Shown: piece after piece, positions 1 through 7,557 of the stretch
How positions within the stretch are numbered: position 1 is the stretch's first letter
Layout of the letters: each line of letters starts with the position of its first letter
DNA from: Streptococcus parasanguinis
GTDB taxonomy: Bacteria > Bacillota > Bacilli > Lactobacillales > Streptococcaceae
DNA length: 14,755 nucleotides
NCBI GenBank assembly: GCA_018365265.1
Contig: JAGZKI010000056.1
Coordinates: 1 to 14,755, forward strand
Direction: 5' to 3'
Notes under the pieces: generated by a model
Seen by the model: the letters and a program-made list of their open reading frames with translations, nothing else
Told to the model about the DNA's origin: nothing
The model's database searches: none
Translations under genes and position numbers: made by a program

Positions 1-3000
1 TGATCCATCTGGTTCATCCGCTGCTGAGAAGCCACCTGCAAAGAAGATAATGTTAGCTTTTTCGATATTGTCAACCATGGTGTCAACAGACTTGACAATC
101 GCTTCTTCATTCAGTGTGACAAATGGTACCAAGTTGACTTTTGCACCTTCTTTTTCAAAGGCCTTAGCGGAGTCAAATTCTGAGTTGGTACCTGGGAATA
201 CTGGGATGTAAACTACTGGTGTCTCAACTGTTGCTTTAGCTTTGATCACAGCATCTGATGCCACTGCAGGTACTTCTTCCAACTCAGTTGCTTGTACAAA
301 TTCTGTTGGATAAACCTCTTCCAATTTACCTTGGAAGGCACTGTCAAGTTTGTGTCCATCAAGCGTTACACCATTGACAGTAAGTGTAAAGTCAGCTGCT
401 GTTTGTCCAATCTTGGCAACACCTGCAATGTCTTCAGGCGATGTGAAGACGAATCCACCCAATTGAGCTGTCAAGCTAGTGTCAAGGTCAGCTAATTCGA
501 CGTTAGCACCGATATGGTTACCAAATGTTGCAAGGGCAAGAGCTTCAACCACACCACCATATTTAACAGCTGATGCAGCTGTCACTTTGTGGTTAGCTTG
601 GATGGCTTCAAATTGAGCAAAGTTAGACTTGATAAGTTCGAAGTCAATTTCTTGTGCCAAAGCTTGACCAGGAATGTAGTAAATATTTTCACCAGCAGCT
701 TTGAATTCTGGAGAAAGAATCTTACGGCTATCTGCAGTTGTCACCCCAAAAGCAACCAAGGTTGGTGGTACGGTTAATTCTTCAAAGGTACCAGACATCG
801 AGTCTTTCCCACCGATAGATGGCAAACCAAGTTGAATCTGAGCTTCGATTGATCCAAGAAGAGCTGATACTGGTTGGCCAAAACGCTCTGCTTGTTTATC
901 CATCCGCTCGAAGTATTCCTGATAAGAGAAACGAGCCTTAGACCAGTTTGCACCAGCAGCAACCAAACGAGCTGTGGCTTCGATGATCGCATAAGCAGCG
1001 CCATGATATGGAGACCATTCTGCTACATAAGGGTTGAATCCTTGCGCCATAACAGATGCAGTTGTTGTCACGCCATGTTGGACTGGCAATTTCTGTACAG
1101 AAGCTTCCGTTGGTGTGATTTGGTAGCGACCACCAAGTGGGTGATTGACTGTTGAACGACCAACTGAGCTATCAAAGATGGTTTGTAAACCTTTTTGACT
1201 GGCATGGTTCAGGTCAGCCAAGACTTCAAGAGTATCCGCTTCAAGGGTTTCAGCAGATGTTAGACGTTCTTCTGGAAGCTTGACATCCTTGTCAACCACC
1301 TTAGCATCTACAACCACACGTACACCGTTTGTATCAAGGAAACGACGTTCCAAATCAACGATGGTTTCACCATTCCAGTGCATGACAAGATTTGGTTTTT
1401 CAGTTACTGTTGCAACGACAACAGCATCAATATTTTCTTTGTTACATTCATCAACGAAAGCATCTACATCTTCTGGATGAACCACTACAGCCATCCGTTC
1501 TTGAGATTCTGAGATAGCAATTTCTGTACCGTTCAAACCTTGGTATTTCAATGGCACTTTGTCTAGATCAATTTCAAGACCATCTGCCAATTCACCGATC
1601 GCCACACAGACACCACCGGCACCAAAGTCATTTGATTTCTTGATCAGACGGGTCACTTCCCCATTACGGAAAAGACGTTGAATCTTACGTTCTTCGATGG
1701 CATTCCCTTTTTGAACCTCAGCACCAGCTGTCTCAACAGATTCAACCGTTTGAACTTTAGAAGAACCTGTCGCACCACCGACACCGTCACGTCCAGTCTT
1801 CCCACCGAGAAGAATCACGACATCACCAGCTTCAGGTTTTTCACGGACAACATTTTCCTTAGGAGCCGCACCGACAACTGCACCTAGCTCCATACGCTTA
1901 GCAACGAAACCTGGGTGGAAGTATTCACGAACATAAGTTGTTGCAAGACCAATTTGGTTACCATATGAAGAATAACCATGAGCCGCTGTTTTAGAAATCA
2001 CTTGTTGTGGCAATTTACCAGCGCGAGTTTCTGAAATTGGAGCCGTGATATCACCTGCACCTGAGATACGCATGGCTTGGTAAACGTAGGAACGACCTGA
2101 CAATGGGTCACGAATGGCACCACCGATACAAGTAGCCGCTCCACCAAATGGTTCGATTTCCGTTGGGTGGTTGTGCGTTTCGTTCTTGAACATGAGAAGC
2201 CATGGTTCTTTGACACCATTAACATCTACTTCAATTTCAACTGAACAGGCATTGATTTCATCAGACACTTCCATGTCATCCAAACGACCATTAGCACGCT
2301 CATAACGGCCAAAAATAGTCGCCATATCCATCAAGGTTTGAGGTTTTTCTGTACGTCCCAACTCATCACGCATGGCAATATACTTGTCATAAGTCGCTTG
2401 CAATTGTTTTTCAAATTTAGAAGCTGAGAAGTCGATGGTTTTCAACTCAGTTTCGAAAGTCGTGTGACGACAGTGGTCAGACCAGTAAGTATCCAAAACC
2501 TTAAGTTCAGTCTCAGTTGGTACACGTCCAATAGATTTGAAGTAATCTTGAATGAAGAGAAGGTCATCCACTTCCATTGCTAATCCTTGCTCAGCCTTAT
2601 ACTGTGCAAAATCTTCTGCCGTATAAGTTTCAAAGAAATCCAAGCTTGGAATGGTCTTGTCAGACTCAGAGAAATCCTGTTTCGCAATACCAACAGTGAT
2701 ATCTTTGAAACGAGAATCCACTGGGTTCAAAAGGTAGTTTTTGACAGCTTCCAACTCATTCGCATCAATATCCTTGTTAACCAAGTACAATTGCGCTGTA
2801 TTAACTGTTACATCATTTGAACTACCTAGCAAAAGCAAAGCTTCTTGTGAAGATGCCGCACGTTGGTCAAATTGACCAGGCAAACTTTCGATAGCAAAGA
2901 AAGCATACTTCTCAAGATCAGCCTGAACCGCAGCCTCGTCCAAAACAGTATCAGTCACCTGCTCAGAAAAGATGTGTTTTTCCGCACGCGCAAACAAGTC

Positions 3001-3147
3001 CTCTGCCAAACCAAAAACATCGTAAACCTGAACAATCCGAAGATCCTTCAAGGTTTTCAACTGAAGATTATGCTGCAATTCTTTTACTAAAGAGTCCGAT
3101 TTTACACGAAAATCAGCTTTTTTCTCAACGAAAATACGTTTATCCAT
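1..3147 (-). CDS. purL: Phosphoribosylformylglycinamidine synthase (FGAM synthase), large single-chain type, 3' end cut off by the window
   Basis: The protein converts FGAR, ATP and glutamine to FGAM, the fourth step of cytosolic de novo purine synthesis. The reading frame opens with MDKRIFVEKKADF and stays open for 1049 codons to the window edge. Recognisable in order: the FGAM synthase N-terminal linker motif around residues 216-229 (YWSDHCRHTTF), the AIR-synthase-like ATP-binding halves (a GGKDSMSG motif near 778-785), and the start of the class I glutaminase domain near 978 (VFPGTNSEFD). The last visible residues are FAGGFSAADEPDGS, so the catalytic Cys of the amidotransferase and roughly 190 residues lie outside. 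An AAAGGA Shine-Dalgarno sits 6 bases before the ATG. It lies downstream of purC on the same strand, after an unusually long spacer that carries a purC fragment. No promoter of its own is evident, so transcription from the purC promoter is likely. Confidence 0.97.
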   Translation of the reverse strand, partial: MDKRIFVEKKADFRVKSDSLVKELQHNLQLKTLKDLRIVQVYDVFGLAEDLFARAEKHIFSEQVTDTVLDEAAVQADLEKYAFFAIESLPGQFDQRAASSQEALLLLGSSNDVTVNTAQLYLVNKDIDANELEAVKNYLLNPVDSRFKDITVGIAKQDFSESDKTIPSLDFFETYTAEDFAQYKAEQGLAMEVDDLLFIQDYFKSIGRVPTETELKVLDTYWSDHCRHTTFETELKTIDFSASKFEKQLQATYDKYIAMRDELGRTEKPQTLMDMATIFGRYERANGRLDDMEVSDEINACSVEIEVDVNGVKEPWLLMFKNETHNHPTEIEPFGGAATCIGGAIRDPLSGRSYVYQAMRISGAGDITAPISETRAGKLPQQVISKTAAHGYSSYGNQIGLATTYVREYFHPGFVAKRMELGAVVGAAPKENVVREKPEAGDVVILLGGKTGRDGVGGATGSSKVQTVESVETAGAEVQKGNAIEERKIQRLFRNGEVTRLIKKSNDFGAGGVCVAIGELADGLEIDLDKVPLKYQGLNGTEIAISESQERMAVVVHPEDVDAFVDECNKENIDAVVVATVTEKPNLVMHWNGETIVDLERRFLDTNGVRVVVDAKVVDKDVKLPEERLTSAETLEADTLEVLADLNHASQKGLQTIFDSSVGRSTVNHPLGGRYQITPTEASVQKLPVQHGVTTTASVMAQGFNPYVAEWSPYHGAAYAIIEATARLVAAGANWSKARFSYQEYFERMDKQAERFGQPVSALLGSIEAQIQLGLPSIGGKDSMSGTFEELTVPPTLVAFGVTTADSRKILSPEFKAAGENIYYIPGQALAQEIDFELIKSNFAQFEAIQANHKVTAASAVKYGGVVEALALATFGNHIGANVELADLDTSLTAQLGGFVFTSPEDIAGVAKIGQTAADFTLTVNGVTLDGHKLDSAFQGKLEEVYPTEFVQATELEEVPAVASDAVIKAKATVETPVVYIPVFPGTNSEFDSAKAFEKEGAKVNLVPFVTLNEEAIVKSVDTMVDNIEKANIIFFAGGFSAADEPDGS

Positions 3148-3184
3148 TTTATTTCCTTTATTTCTATTCAAACATGTTATCGAA

Positions 3185-3282
3185 GACGAAGGTTTTCTAT
3201 TTCAAAAAGATCACTTCAAACCTTGCAATTTTTCCAATACAACTTCATAAACATCTATCAAGCTACCAAGATCACGACGGAG
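3185..3282 (-). pseudogene. Diverged duplicate of the purC 3' end (last 22 codons plus 3' flank)
   Basis: Read on the minus strand, this stretch encodes RRDLGSLIDVYEVVLEKLQGLK and a TGA stop, against RRDLGSLTDVYQVVLEKLQGLK at the real purC end. The similarity continues about 26 bases past the stop and then ends abruptly on both sides. By hand alignment with 3330-3427 about 77 of 98 bases match. Most codon differences are synonymous and only two residues differ. There is no start codon or ribosome site, and a TAG lies a few codons upstream in the same frame, so it is a fossil. The synonymous pattern suggests the copy came from a functional purC of another strain or species rather than from decay of a local duplicate. 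Confidence 0.85.
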
Positions 3283-3283
3283 T

Positions 3284-3306
3284 GAAAAGGTCTAGTAGAC
3301 CTTTTC
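3284..3306. repeat. Perfect inverted repeat (11-base arms, 1-base centre)
   Basis: GAAAAGGTCTA and its exact complement TAGACCTTTTC flank a single G. It sits directly at the purL-distal boundary of the spacer between the two purC 3' ends. As RNA it could form a 10-bp hairpin with a three-base loop. It lacks a clear U-tract on either strand, so terminator function is doubtful. Confidence 0.6.
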
Positions 3307-3329
3307 AGCCTGAGTCCTTTTACTTGAAA

Positions 3330-3427
3330 GACGAAGGTTTTCCGTTTCAAAAAGATTACTTCAAGCCCTGTAATTTCTCCAACACAACCTGATATACATC
3401 CGTTAAACTGCCCAAATCTCTACGGAA
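3330..3427 (-). repeat. Genuine purC 3' end, partner of the diverged copy at 3185-3282
   Basis: The two copies lie in direct orientation, 145 bases apart start to start. This copy covers the real C-terminal codons and TAA stop of purC plus 26 bases of 3' flank. Confidence 0.85.
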
Positions 3428-4063
3428 GACATCCTTGTCCATATGGTGCCCTTCAGCATCCCAAAGGCGGCAATTATCTGGAGAGAATTCATCTGCCAAG
3501 ATGATCTTGCCATTCTTATCAAAACCAAATTCCAATTTGAAGTCAATCAAACGAAGACCAATTTGTGCAAACCAATCTTTCAACAATTCATTGATGCGAC
3601 GTGTTTCTTCCTTGATATAAGCAATTTGCTCATCATTGGCAATATCCAAAAACTTCACATGCTCATCATTGATAAATGGATCGTCCAACTCATCGTTCTT
3701 GTAGTAAAATTCAACGATTGGAGTTTTCAATTCCAAACCTTCTTCCACGCCAAAACGTTTAGAAAAGGAACCCGCAGTCACGTTACGAAGAACAACTTCC
3801 AAAGGAATAATTTTTACTTTCTTGTTGAGTTGTTCTGTGTCAGAAATACGTTCGATAAAGTGAGTAGCTACACCCGCAGCATTCAATTTTTCAAAAATAA
3901 GAGACGAAATCTGATTATTTAGCACACCTTTCCCCTTAATCGTCTCCTTACGAGCACCATTAAGCATGGTTGCCTGGTCCTTATAGACCGACTTAATCAC
4001 ATGTTCGTCCTCAGTAGTATAGATATCCTTAGCTTTTCCAGTATAAATCAGTTGATTGGTCAT
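3356..4063 (-). CDS. purC: Phosphoribosylaminoimidazole-succinocarboxamide synthase (SAICAR synthetase)
   Basis: This cytosolic enzyme joins CAIR to aspartate using ATP to give SAICAR in de novo purine synthesis. The 235-residue length is normal for the bacterial family. Visible signatures are the N-terminal nucleotide loop GKAKDIY (9-15), LEVVLRNVTAGS (88-99), IDFKLEFG (173-180) and ADEFSPDNCR (190-199), the two classic SAICAR synthetase motifs being the last ones. The ATG start is preceded by GAAAGGCGA as ribosome site. It is the first gene after a sigma-A-type promoter with PurBox-like elements, and purL follows 208 bases downstream. The spacer to purL holds a second, diverged copy of this gene's 3' end. 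Confidence 0.97.
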   Translation of the reverse strand: MTNQLIYTGKAKDIYTTEDEHVIKSVYKDQATMLNGARKETIKGKGVLNNQISSLIFEKLNAAGVATHFIERISDTEQLNKKVKIIPLEVVLRNVTAGSFSKRFGVEEGLELKTPIVEFYYKNDELDDPFINDEHVKFLDIANDEQIAYIKEETRRINELLKDWFAQIGLRLIDFKLEFGFDKNGKIILADEFSPDNCRLWDAEGHHMDKDVFRRDLGSLTDVYQVVLEKLQGLK

Positions 4064-4096
4064 GACTTTGTTCGCCTTTCGTATTTTATCACCTTC

Positions 4097-4125
4097 ATTT
4101 TATCACATACAAAGTGTATTTTCAA
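4097..4125 (-). promoter_or_regulatory. Promoter of purC (purL)
   Basis: On the minus strand: -35 TTGAAA (4120-4125), 17-base spacer, -10 TAAAAT (4097-4102). It lies between the acpP terminator and the purC start, giving a leader of about 25-30 bases. Confidence 0.75.
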
Positions 4126-4128
4126 TAA

Positions 4129-4161
4129 AATTCCGTACAATATAAGCAGAATCCGAATAAA
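4129..4161 (-). promoter_or_regulatory. Two PurBox-like PurR sites upstream of purC
   Basis: Measured against the lactococcal/streptococcal PurBox AWWWCCGAACWWT, 4129-4141 reads AATTCCGTACAAT (12 of 13 positions) and 4149-4161 reads GAATCCGAATAAA (10 of 13). They are direct repeats 20 bases apart, just upstream of the -35. Position and sequence fit PurR control responding to PRPP. The match is by eye and the second box is weaker. Confidence 0.5.
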
Positions 4162-4169
4162 AAGGACAG

Positions 4170-4204
4170 AAAAAAAGACCATCCAGAATAATCTCTGAAC
4201 GATC
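4170..4204 (-). terminator. Rho-independent terminator after acpP
   Basis: An 11-bp stem (arms 4194-4204 and 4177-4187, with three G-U pairs) and a six-base loop are followed on the minus strand by seven T (4176-4170). It ends the araT-recO-plsX-acpP transcript 10 bases after the acpP stop. Confidence 0.8.
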
Positions 4205-4213
4205 CCTTTTTCA

Positions 4214-4462
4214 TTAGTGACCAGCAGTTCGTTTTTCGATATAGTCGACAACATCCCCTACTGTGTTAAATTCATCAATAGCCTTGTCCGGAATCTCAAT
4301 TTGGTATTCATCCTCAAGATTGATAATAAATTCCATCAATTCAACAGAGTCTGCTTGTAAATCCTTGCGTAAGTCAGATTCCAAAGATACTTGAAAATCT
4401 GGTTCCTTGCGGTCTTTGAGAAATTCCTCAATAGTAGCTAAAATTTCGTTTTGTTTACTCAT
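4214..4462 (-). CDS. acpP: Acyl carrier protein (the PlsX-linked one)
   Basis: This small acidic 82-residue cytosolic protein carries acyl chains on a 4'-phosphopantetheine arm. The attachment Ser is residue 39 in the motif ADSVELMEF. The usual bacterial ACP motif is DSLD; the DSVE form here and the position next to plsX point to the second streptococcal/enterococcal ACP, sometimes called AcpB, which partners PlsX in phospholipid synthesis and in use of host fatty acids, rather than the ACP of the fab cluster. That assignment is inference. It begins 3 bases after the plsX stop, with GAAGGAAGGG as ribosome site inside the end of plsX, so the two are translated together. A strong terminator follows. 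Confidence 0.93.
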   Translation of the reverse strand: MSKQNEILATIEEFLKDRKEPDFQVSLESDLRKDLQADSVELMEFIINLEDEYQIEIPDKAIDEFNTVGDVVDYIEKRTAGH

Positions 4463-4465
4463 ACA

Positions 4466-5461
4466 TTACCCTTCCTTCGATAATTCCTTCACTGATTTTC
4501 CAACAACATCTGTCTCTAACATAGTGCGAATCTGACGAATCGTGCTATAGACAGCTTTGGCATCACTCGAACCATGCGTTTTAACAATAGGTGCTTGAAG
4601 GCCAAACAAGACGGCTCCTCCAACATCTGAGAAATCCAAGGTTTGCTTCAATGATTTCAAACGGTCCTTGAGCAGAAAAGCTCCCAATTTCGCCTTCCAG
4701 TTTCCAGTGGCAATCACTTGTTTCAATTGCTTCAAGATTCCAAAAGCCGTTCCTTCCATCGTTTTCAGGACAGCGTTTCCCGTGAAACCATCCGCCACAA
4801 CGACATCAGCAACACCATCCATCAAGTCACGCGCTTCCACGTTTCCAACAAAATGAATCGACTCATCCTCAGATAACAATTGGTAGGTTTCCTTGCGCAA
4901 AGGATCTCCCTTACTAGCTTCTGTCCCATTGTTCAATAGACCCACGCGTGGTTTTTGAATCCCACGAACATTTTCAGCATAATAGGATCCCATCACAGCA
5001 TACTGATGCAAGTGCTCTGGGGTATTTTCCGCATTGGCCCCTAAGTCTAACATATCATAGCCACGACCATCAACCGTCGGAAGTGTCGACATCAAACCTG
5101 GACGTTCCACGCCCTTGATGCGGCCAACAATAAAGAAACCTGCTGCCAACAAGGCACCTGTATTCCCCGCAGATAGCATGGCATCGACCTCACCATCCTT
5201 CACATCCTTGGCAGCTAAGACCATCGAAGCCTGTTTTTTCCGACGAATGGCCCGCGTGGGCTCATCATCTGAATCGATTTTTTCTTCTGTATGCACAATC
5301 GAGACACGTTCTGTTGCGGTTAAATAGTCTTTGATTTTTACCTCATCGCCATACAAGACAATCTCAATATCATCAAAATCACGAATGGCTTGATTCACAC
5401 CTTCAACCAAGGCTTGAGGTGCATTATCGCCCCCCATTGCATCTACTGCAATTTTTTTCAT
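4466..5461 (-). CDS. plsX: Phosphate acyltransferase PlsX (acyl-ACP:phosphate acyltransferase)
   Basis: It makes acyl-phosphate from acyl-ACP and phosphate; PlsY then uses it to acylate glycerol-3-phosphate. PlsX is a peripheral membrane enzyme. The 331 residues open with the family signature MKKIAVDAMGGDNAP and include LSAGNTGALLAAG, LLNNGTEASKGD and VVADGFTGNAVLKTMEG, all conserved in PlsX. The ATG overlaps the recO stop by four bases (ATGA), which implies translational coupling. acpP, encoding its substrate carrier, follows after 3 bases. Confidence 0.97.
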   Translation of the reverse strand: MKKIAVDAMGGDNAPQALVEGVNQAIRDFDDIEIVLYGDEVKIKDYLTATERVSIVHTEEKIDSDDEPTRAIRRKKQASMVLAAKDVKDGEVDAMLSAGNTGALLAAGFFIVGRIKGVERPGLMSTLPTVDGRGYDMLDLGANAENTPEHLHQYAVMGSYYAENVRGIQKPRVGLLNNGTEASKGDPLRKETYQLLSEDESIHFVGNVEARDLMDGVADVVVADGFTGNAVLKTMEGTAFGILKQLKQVIATGNWKAKLGAFLLKDRLKSLKQTLDFSDVGGAVLFGLQAPIVKTHGSSDAKAVYSTIRQIRTMLETDVVGKSVKELSKEG

Positions 5462-6237
5462 GTTTCACCTCCAGATGAATCTTTCATAATCGCTCCCCAA
5501 TCACTCAAGGAATCGATAAACTTTTTAGCTTTTAAATGGATCCCTACATACTCCTCATACAACTGATCAATTGCCTGACGCAGAGCTGCTTTCATCTCTG
5601 CTTGTAGGGAGATCGTCTCTAACTCACTGAATCGTACTGCTTGAAACTGATCCAATAAATAGAGAACATTCGGATGCCAGTGAGCGCGTCTCTCATCCTG
5701 ATCATAATGATCCGGACAAAGGACCCCACTATAGCGAAAAGAGTAATCAAAAGGAAGACCAACCCGATGACAGAAACAGCATTCATGCAGATTCAAGATA
5801 ACTCCAAATCGTGATAGAATCTGAATCTCAAAAATATTGGTCAAAACCTCATAATCCAGTCCCTCTTCCATCAAAGACAAGGTCTTTTCCAAAAAAGCAA
5901 ACAGGGCTGGATCCGCCTGATTATCCTGAATACTTGCATCCGCAAGCGCCAGAACATAGGTCGCATAAGAAAGGGCAAAAAGATCTGCATTGATTTTCTT
6001 ATAAACCTGCACATCTTGAAAATCATCAATATAACTCAACCCATCATCATTGATTTTCAACAACATATCTGCCGTTACCAATGGTTGCAACATGGGATTC
6101 AACCGTGATTTTCCCGCATGTTTCACAAAAAACATCCGCTTCCCTGACTTCTCTGTGAAGATTTTGACCAGCTTGTCATCCTCACGAAACTCCCGATTAT
6201 ACAGGACAATTCCCCGGGTCTCAATTGACTCCAGCAT
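5458..6237 (-). CDS. recO: DNA repair protein RecO
   Basis: RecO helps load RecA onto SSB-coated single-stranded DNA in the RecFOR pathway and anneals complementary strands. The 259-residue length is typical of streptococci. The N-terminal OB-fold covers about 1-80 (RGIVLYNREFREDDKLVKIFTEKSG begins it), followed by the helical domain with ALADASIQDNQ near 97-107. A zinc-binding cluster has Cys153, Cys154, Cys156, Cys174 and His177 (HECCFCHRVG and LCPDH). The start lies inside the end of araT (17-base overlap), with GGAAGA just before the ATG. The stop overlaps the start of plsX. It has no promoter of its own that I can see. Confidence 0.96.
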   Translation of the reverse strand: MLESIETRGIVLYNREFREDDKLVKIFTEKSGKRMFFVKHAGKSRLNPMLQPLVTADMLLKINDDGLSYIDDFQDVQVYKKINADLFALSYATYVLALADASIQDNQADPALFAFLEKTLSLMEEGLDYEVLTNIFEIQILSRFGVILNLHECCFCHRVGLPFDYSFRYSGVLCPDHYDQDERRAHWHPNVLYLLDQFQAVRFSELETISLQAEMKAALRQAIDQLYEEYVGIHLKAKKFIDSLSDWGAIMKDSSGGET

Positions 6238-7402
6238 GTTCTTCCATATACTCCTTCAAGCGTTTCATTGCTTCCTTGATAACCTCCATGCTGGCTGCAT
6301 ACGACAAACGCACATAGCCTTCACCATATTGACCAAAAGCAGCACCAGGAATGAAAGCAACTGCTTTTTCACGCGCAAAATCCTGTAAGAAAGCAAAGGA
6401 ATCTTGATTATAAGCAACTGGGATTTTAGCAAAAATATAAAAGGCTCCATCTGGCTTAATAATCTCAAACCCAAGCGCGGACATCTGTTCGATAATATAA
6501 TCCCGACGCTTCACATATTCCTTCTTCATTGGCTCCGCATCATCCCGACCTTCCGTCAAAGCTTCGATCGCAGCATACTGGTTCATGGTTCCAGCAGCCG
6601 TTACCAAATACTGATGGCTCTTGATGAGTTGGGCCGTCAATGCAGCAGGCGCAAAGATAAAGCCAAGCCGCCAACCTGTCATGGCATGAGACTTAGATAA
6701 GCCATTAATGACAATGGTCTGCTCAGGAATGAAGGAGGCCATAGAGACATGCGCTTCTCCAGTATAAGTCAGCTCTGAATAGACTTCATCACAAATCACA
6801 AAGACTTCATATTTTTTTAAGACAGCAGCCAATTCCGCCATCTGTTCGCGCGAATAAGTAACACCCGTTGGATTAGCTGGATAATTGAGAATAACAGCCT
6901 TCAATTTTTCACCCTGCTCTAGAATCGCCTTTTCCAACTTTTCAGGAGTCAAGACAAAACGATCTGCTGTCGTATCAATTTCGACAATCTCCGCCCCAAC
7001 CAAATTCACAATGGGTTCATAACCAGGATAAGCTGGCGCCGGAAGAAGGACTACATCTCCAGGCTCCAAAATCGCTGTCAAGGTTGCAGATAGAGCTTCA
7101 GTCGCACCGATCGTCACCAATATCTCATCTTCAGGACGATAGTGAATACCATATTTATCCGCTACAAATTGACTCGCAGCCTCACGCAAAGCCAGCAAAC
7201 CACTCATTCCTGTATAATGACTAAAGTTCGCATCAATAGCAGCCTTTCCAGCTTCTTTCACATGTTCAGGAGTTGTAAAATCCGGTTCCCCCAAAGTCAA
7301 ACGCAAGACACCAGGAATGGAAGAAATTGATTGATCGAACTGACGAATCAAAGATACTTCAATCCGATTGAGATTTTTATTAAACCGTTTCGTTAAATCC
7401 AT
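6221..7402 (-). CDS. araT: PLP-dependent class I aminotransferase, probably aromatic amino acid aminotransferase
   Basis: This is a fold-type I aminotransferase of 393 residues, of the AraT/PatA kind. It is expected to exchange an amino group between an aromatic or aliphatic amino acid and a keto acid in the cytosol. Visible features: TLGEPDFTTP (36-45), NYPANPTGV (173-181, the PLP-ring motif), CDEVYSE (204-210, with Asp205 contacting the pyridine nitrogen), the catalytic Schiff-base Lys237 in NGLSKSHAMTGWRLG, and Arg of the C-terminal YVRLSYA for carboxylate binding. The substrate cannot be decided from sequence; aromatic specificity is by analogy with the streptococcal gene at this place. 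GGAGGTGG lies 4 bases before the ATG. It heads the operon araT-recO-plsX-acpP and overlaps recO. Confidence 0.9.
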   Translation of the reverse strand: MDLTKRFNKNLNRIEVSLIRQFDQSISSIPGVLRLTLGEPDFTTPEHVKEAGKAAIDANFSHYTGMSGLLALREAASQFVADKYGIHYRPEDEILVTIGATEALSATLTAILEPGDVVLLPAPAYPGYEPIVNLVGAEIVEIDTTADRFVLTPEKLEKAILEQGEKLKAVILNYPANPTGVTYSREQMAELAAVLKKYEVFVICDEVYSELTYTGEAHVSMASFIPEQTIVINGLSKSHAMTGWRLGFIFAPAALTAQLIKSHQYLVTAAGTMNQYAAIEALTEGRDDAEPMKKEYVKRRDYIIEQMSALGFEIIKPDGAFYIFAKIPVAYNQDSFAFLQDFAREKAVAFIPGAAFGQYGEGYVRLSYAASMEVIKEAMKRLKEYMEEHAGVN

Positions 7403-7429
7403 AATCCACCTCCAAAAACAATTATATTC

Positions 7430-7458
7430 ATTATACTATAAATAGAACCCCATCGCAA
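7430..7458 (-). promoter_or_regulatory. Promoter of the araT-recO-plsX-acpP operon
   Basis: On the minus strand: -35 TTGCGA (7453-7458), 17-base spacer, perfect -10 TATAAT (7430-7435). This gives a leader of about 20-25 bases before the araT ribosome site. The interval 7459-7557 also has to carry the promoter for the divergent plus-strand gene at 7558, but I see no convincing -35/-10 pair there; TATATA at about 7525 is a weak candidate. Confidence 0.65.
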
Positions 7459-7557
7459 AAGAACAGGTAAACAAAAAGCCCCCACTTCAGATTTTCCCAC
7501 GCAGTAGGGCCAAATTTTACGAATTATATAAGTGAAAACTACTAAAGGAGAACACTT

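Noticed and set aside
3174..3392. Plus-strand frame of 72 codons containing an internal repeat
   Set aside because: The repeat is the antisense image of the duplicated purC 3' end, not a repeat protein.
3443..3922. Open frame of 159 codons on the plus strand
   Set aside because: It lies wholly antisense to purC, has no ribosome site and gives no recognisable protein; it is a shadow of purC codon use.
4060..4254. Minus-strand frame of 64 codons between acpP and purC
   Set aside because: It overlaps acpP, runs through the terminator and the purC promoter, and has no ribosome site.
7459..7557. Possible hairpin and promoter upstream of the Rpn gene
   Set aside because: Only weak partial complementarity (GCCCCC with AGGGCC) and no paired -35/-10 could be found.
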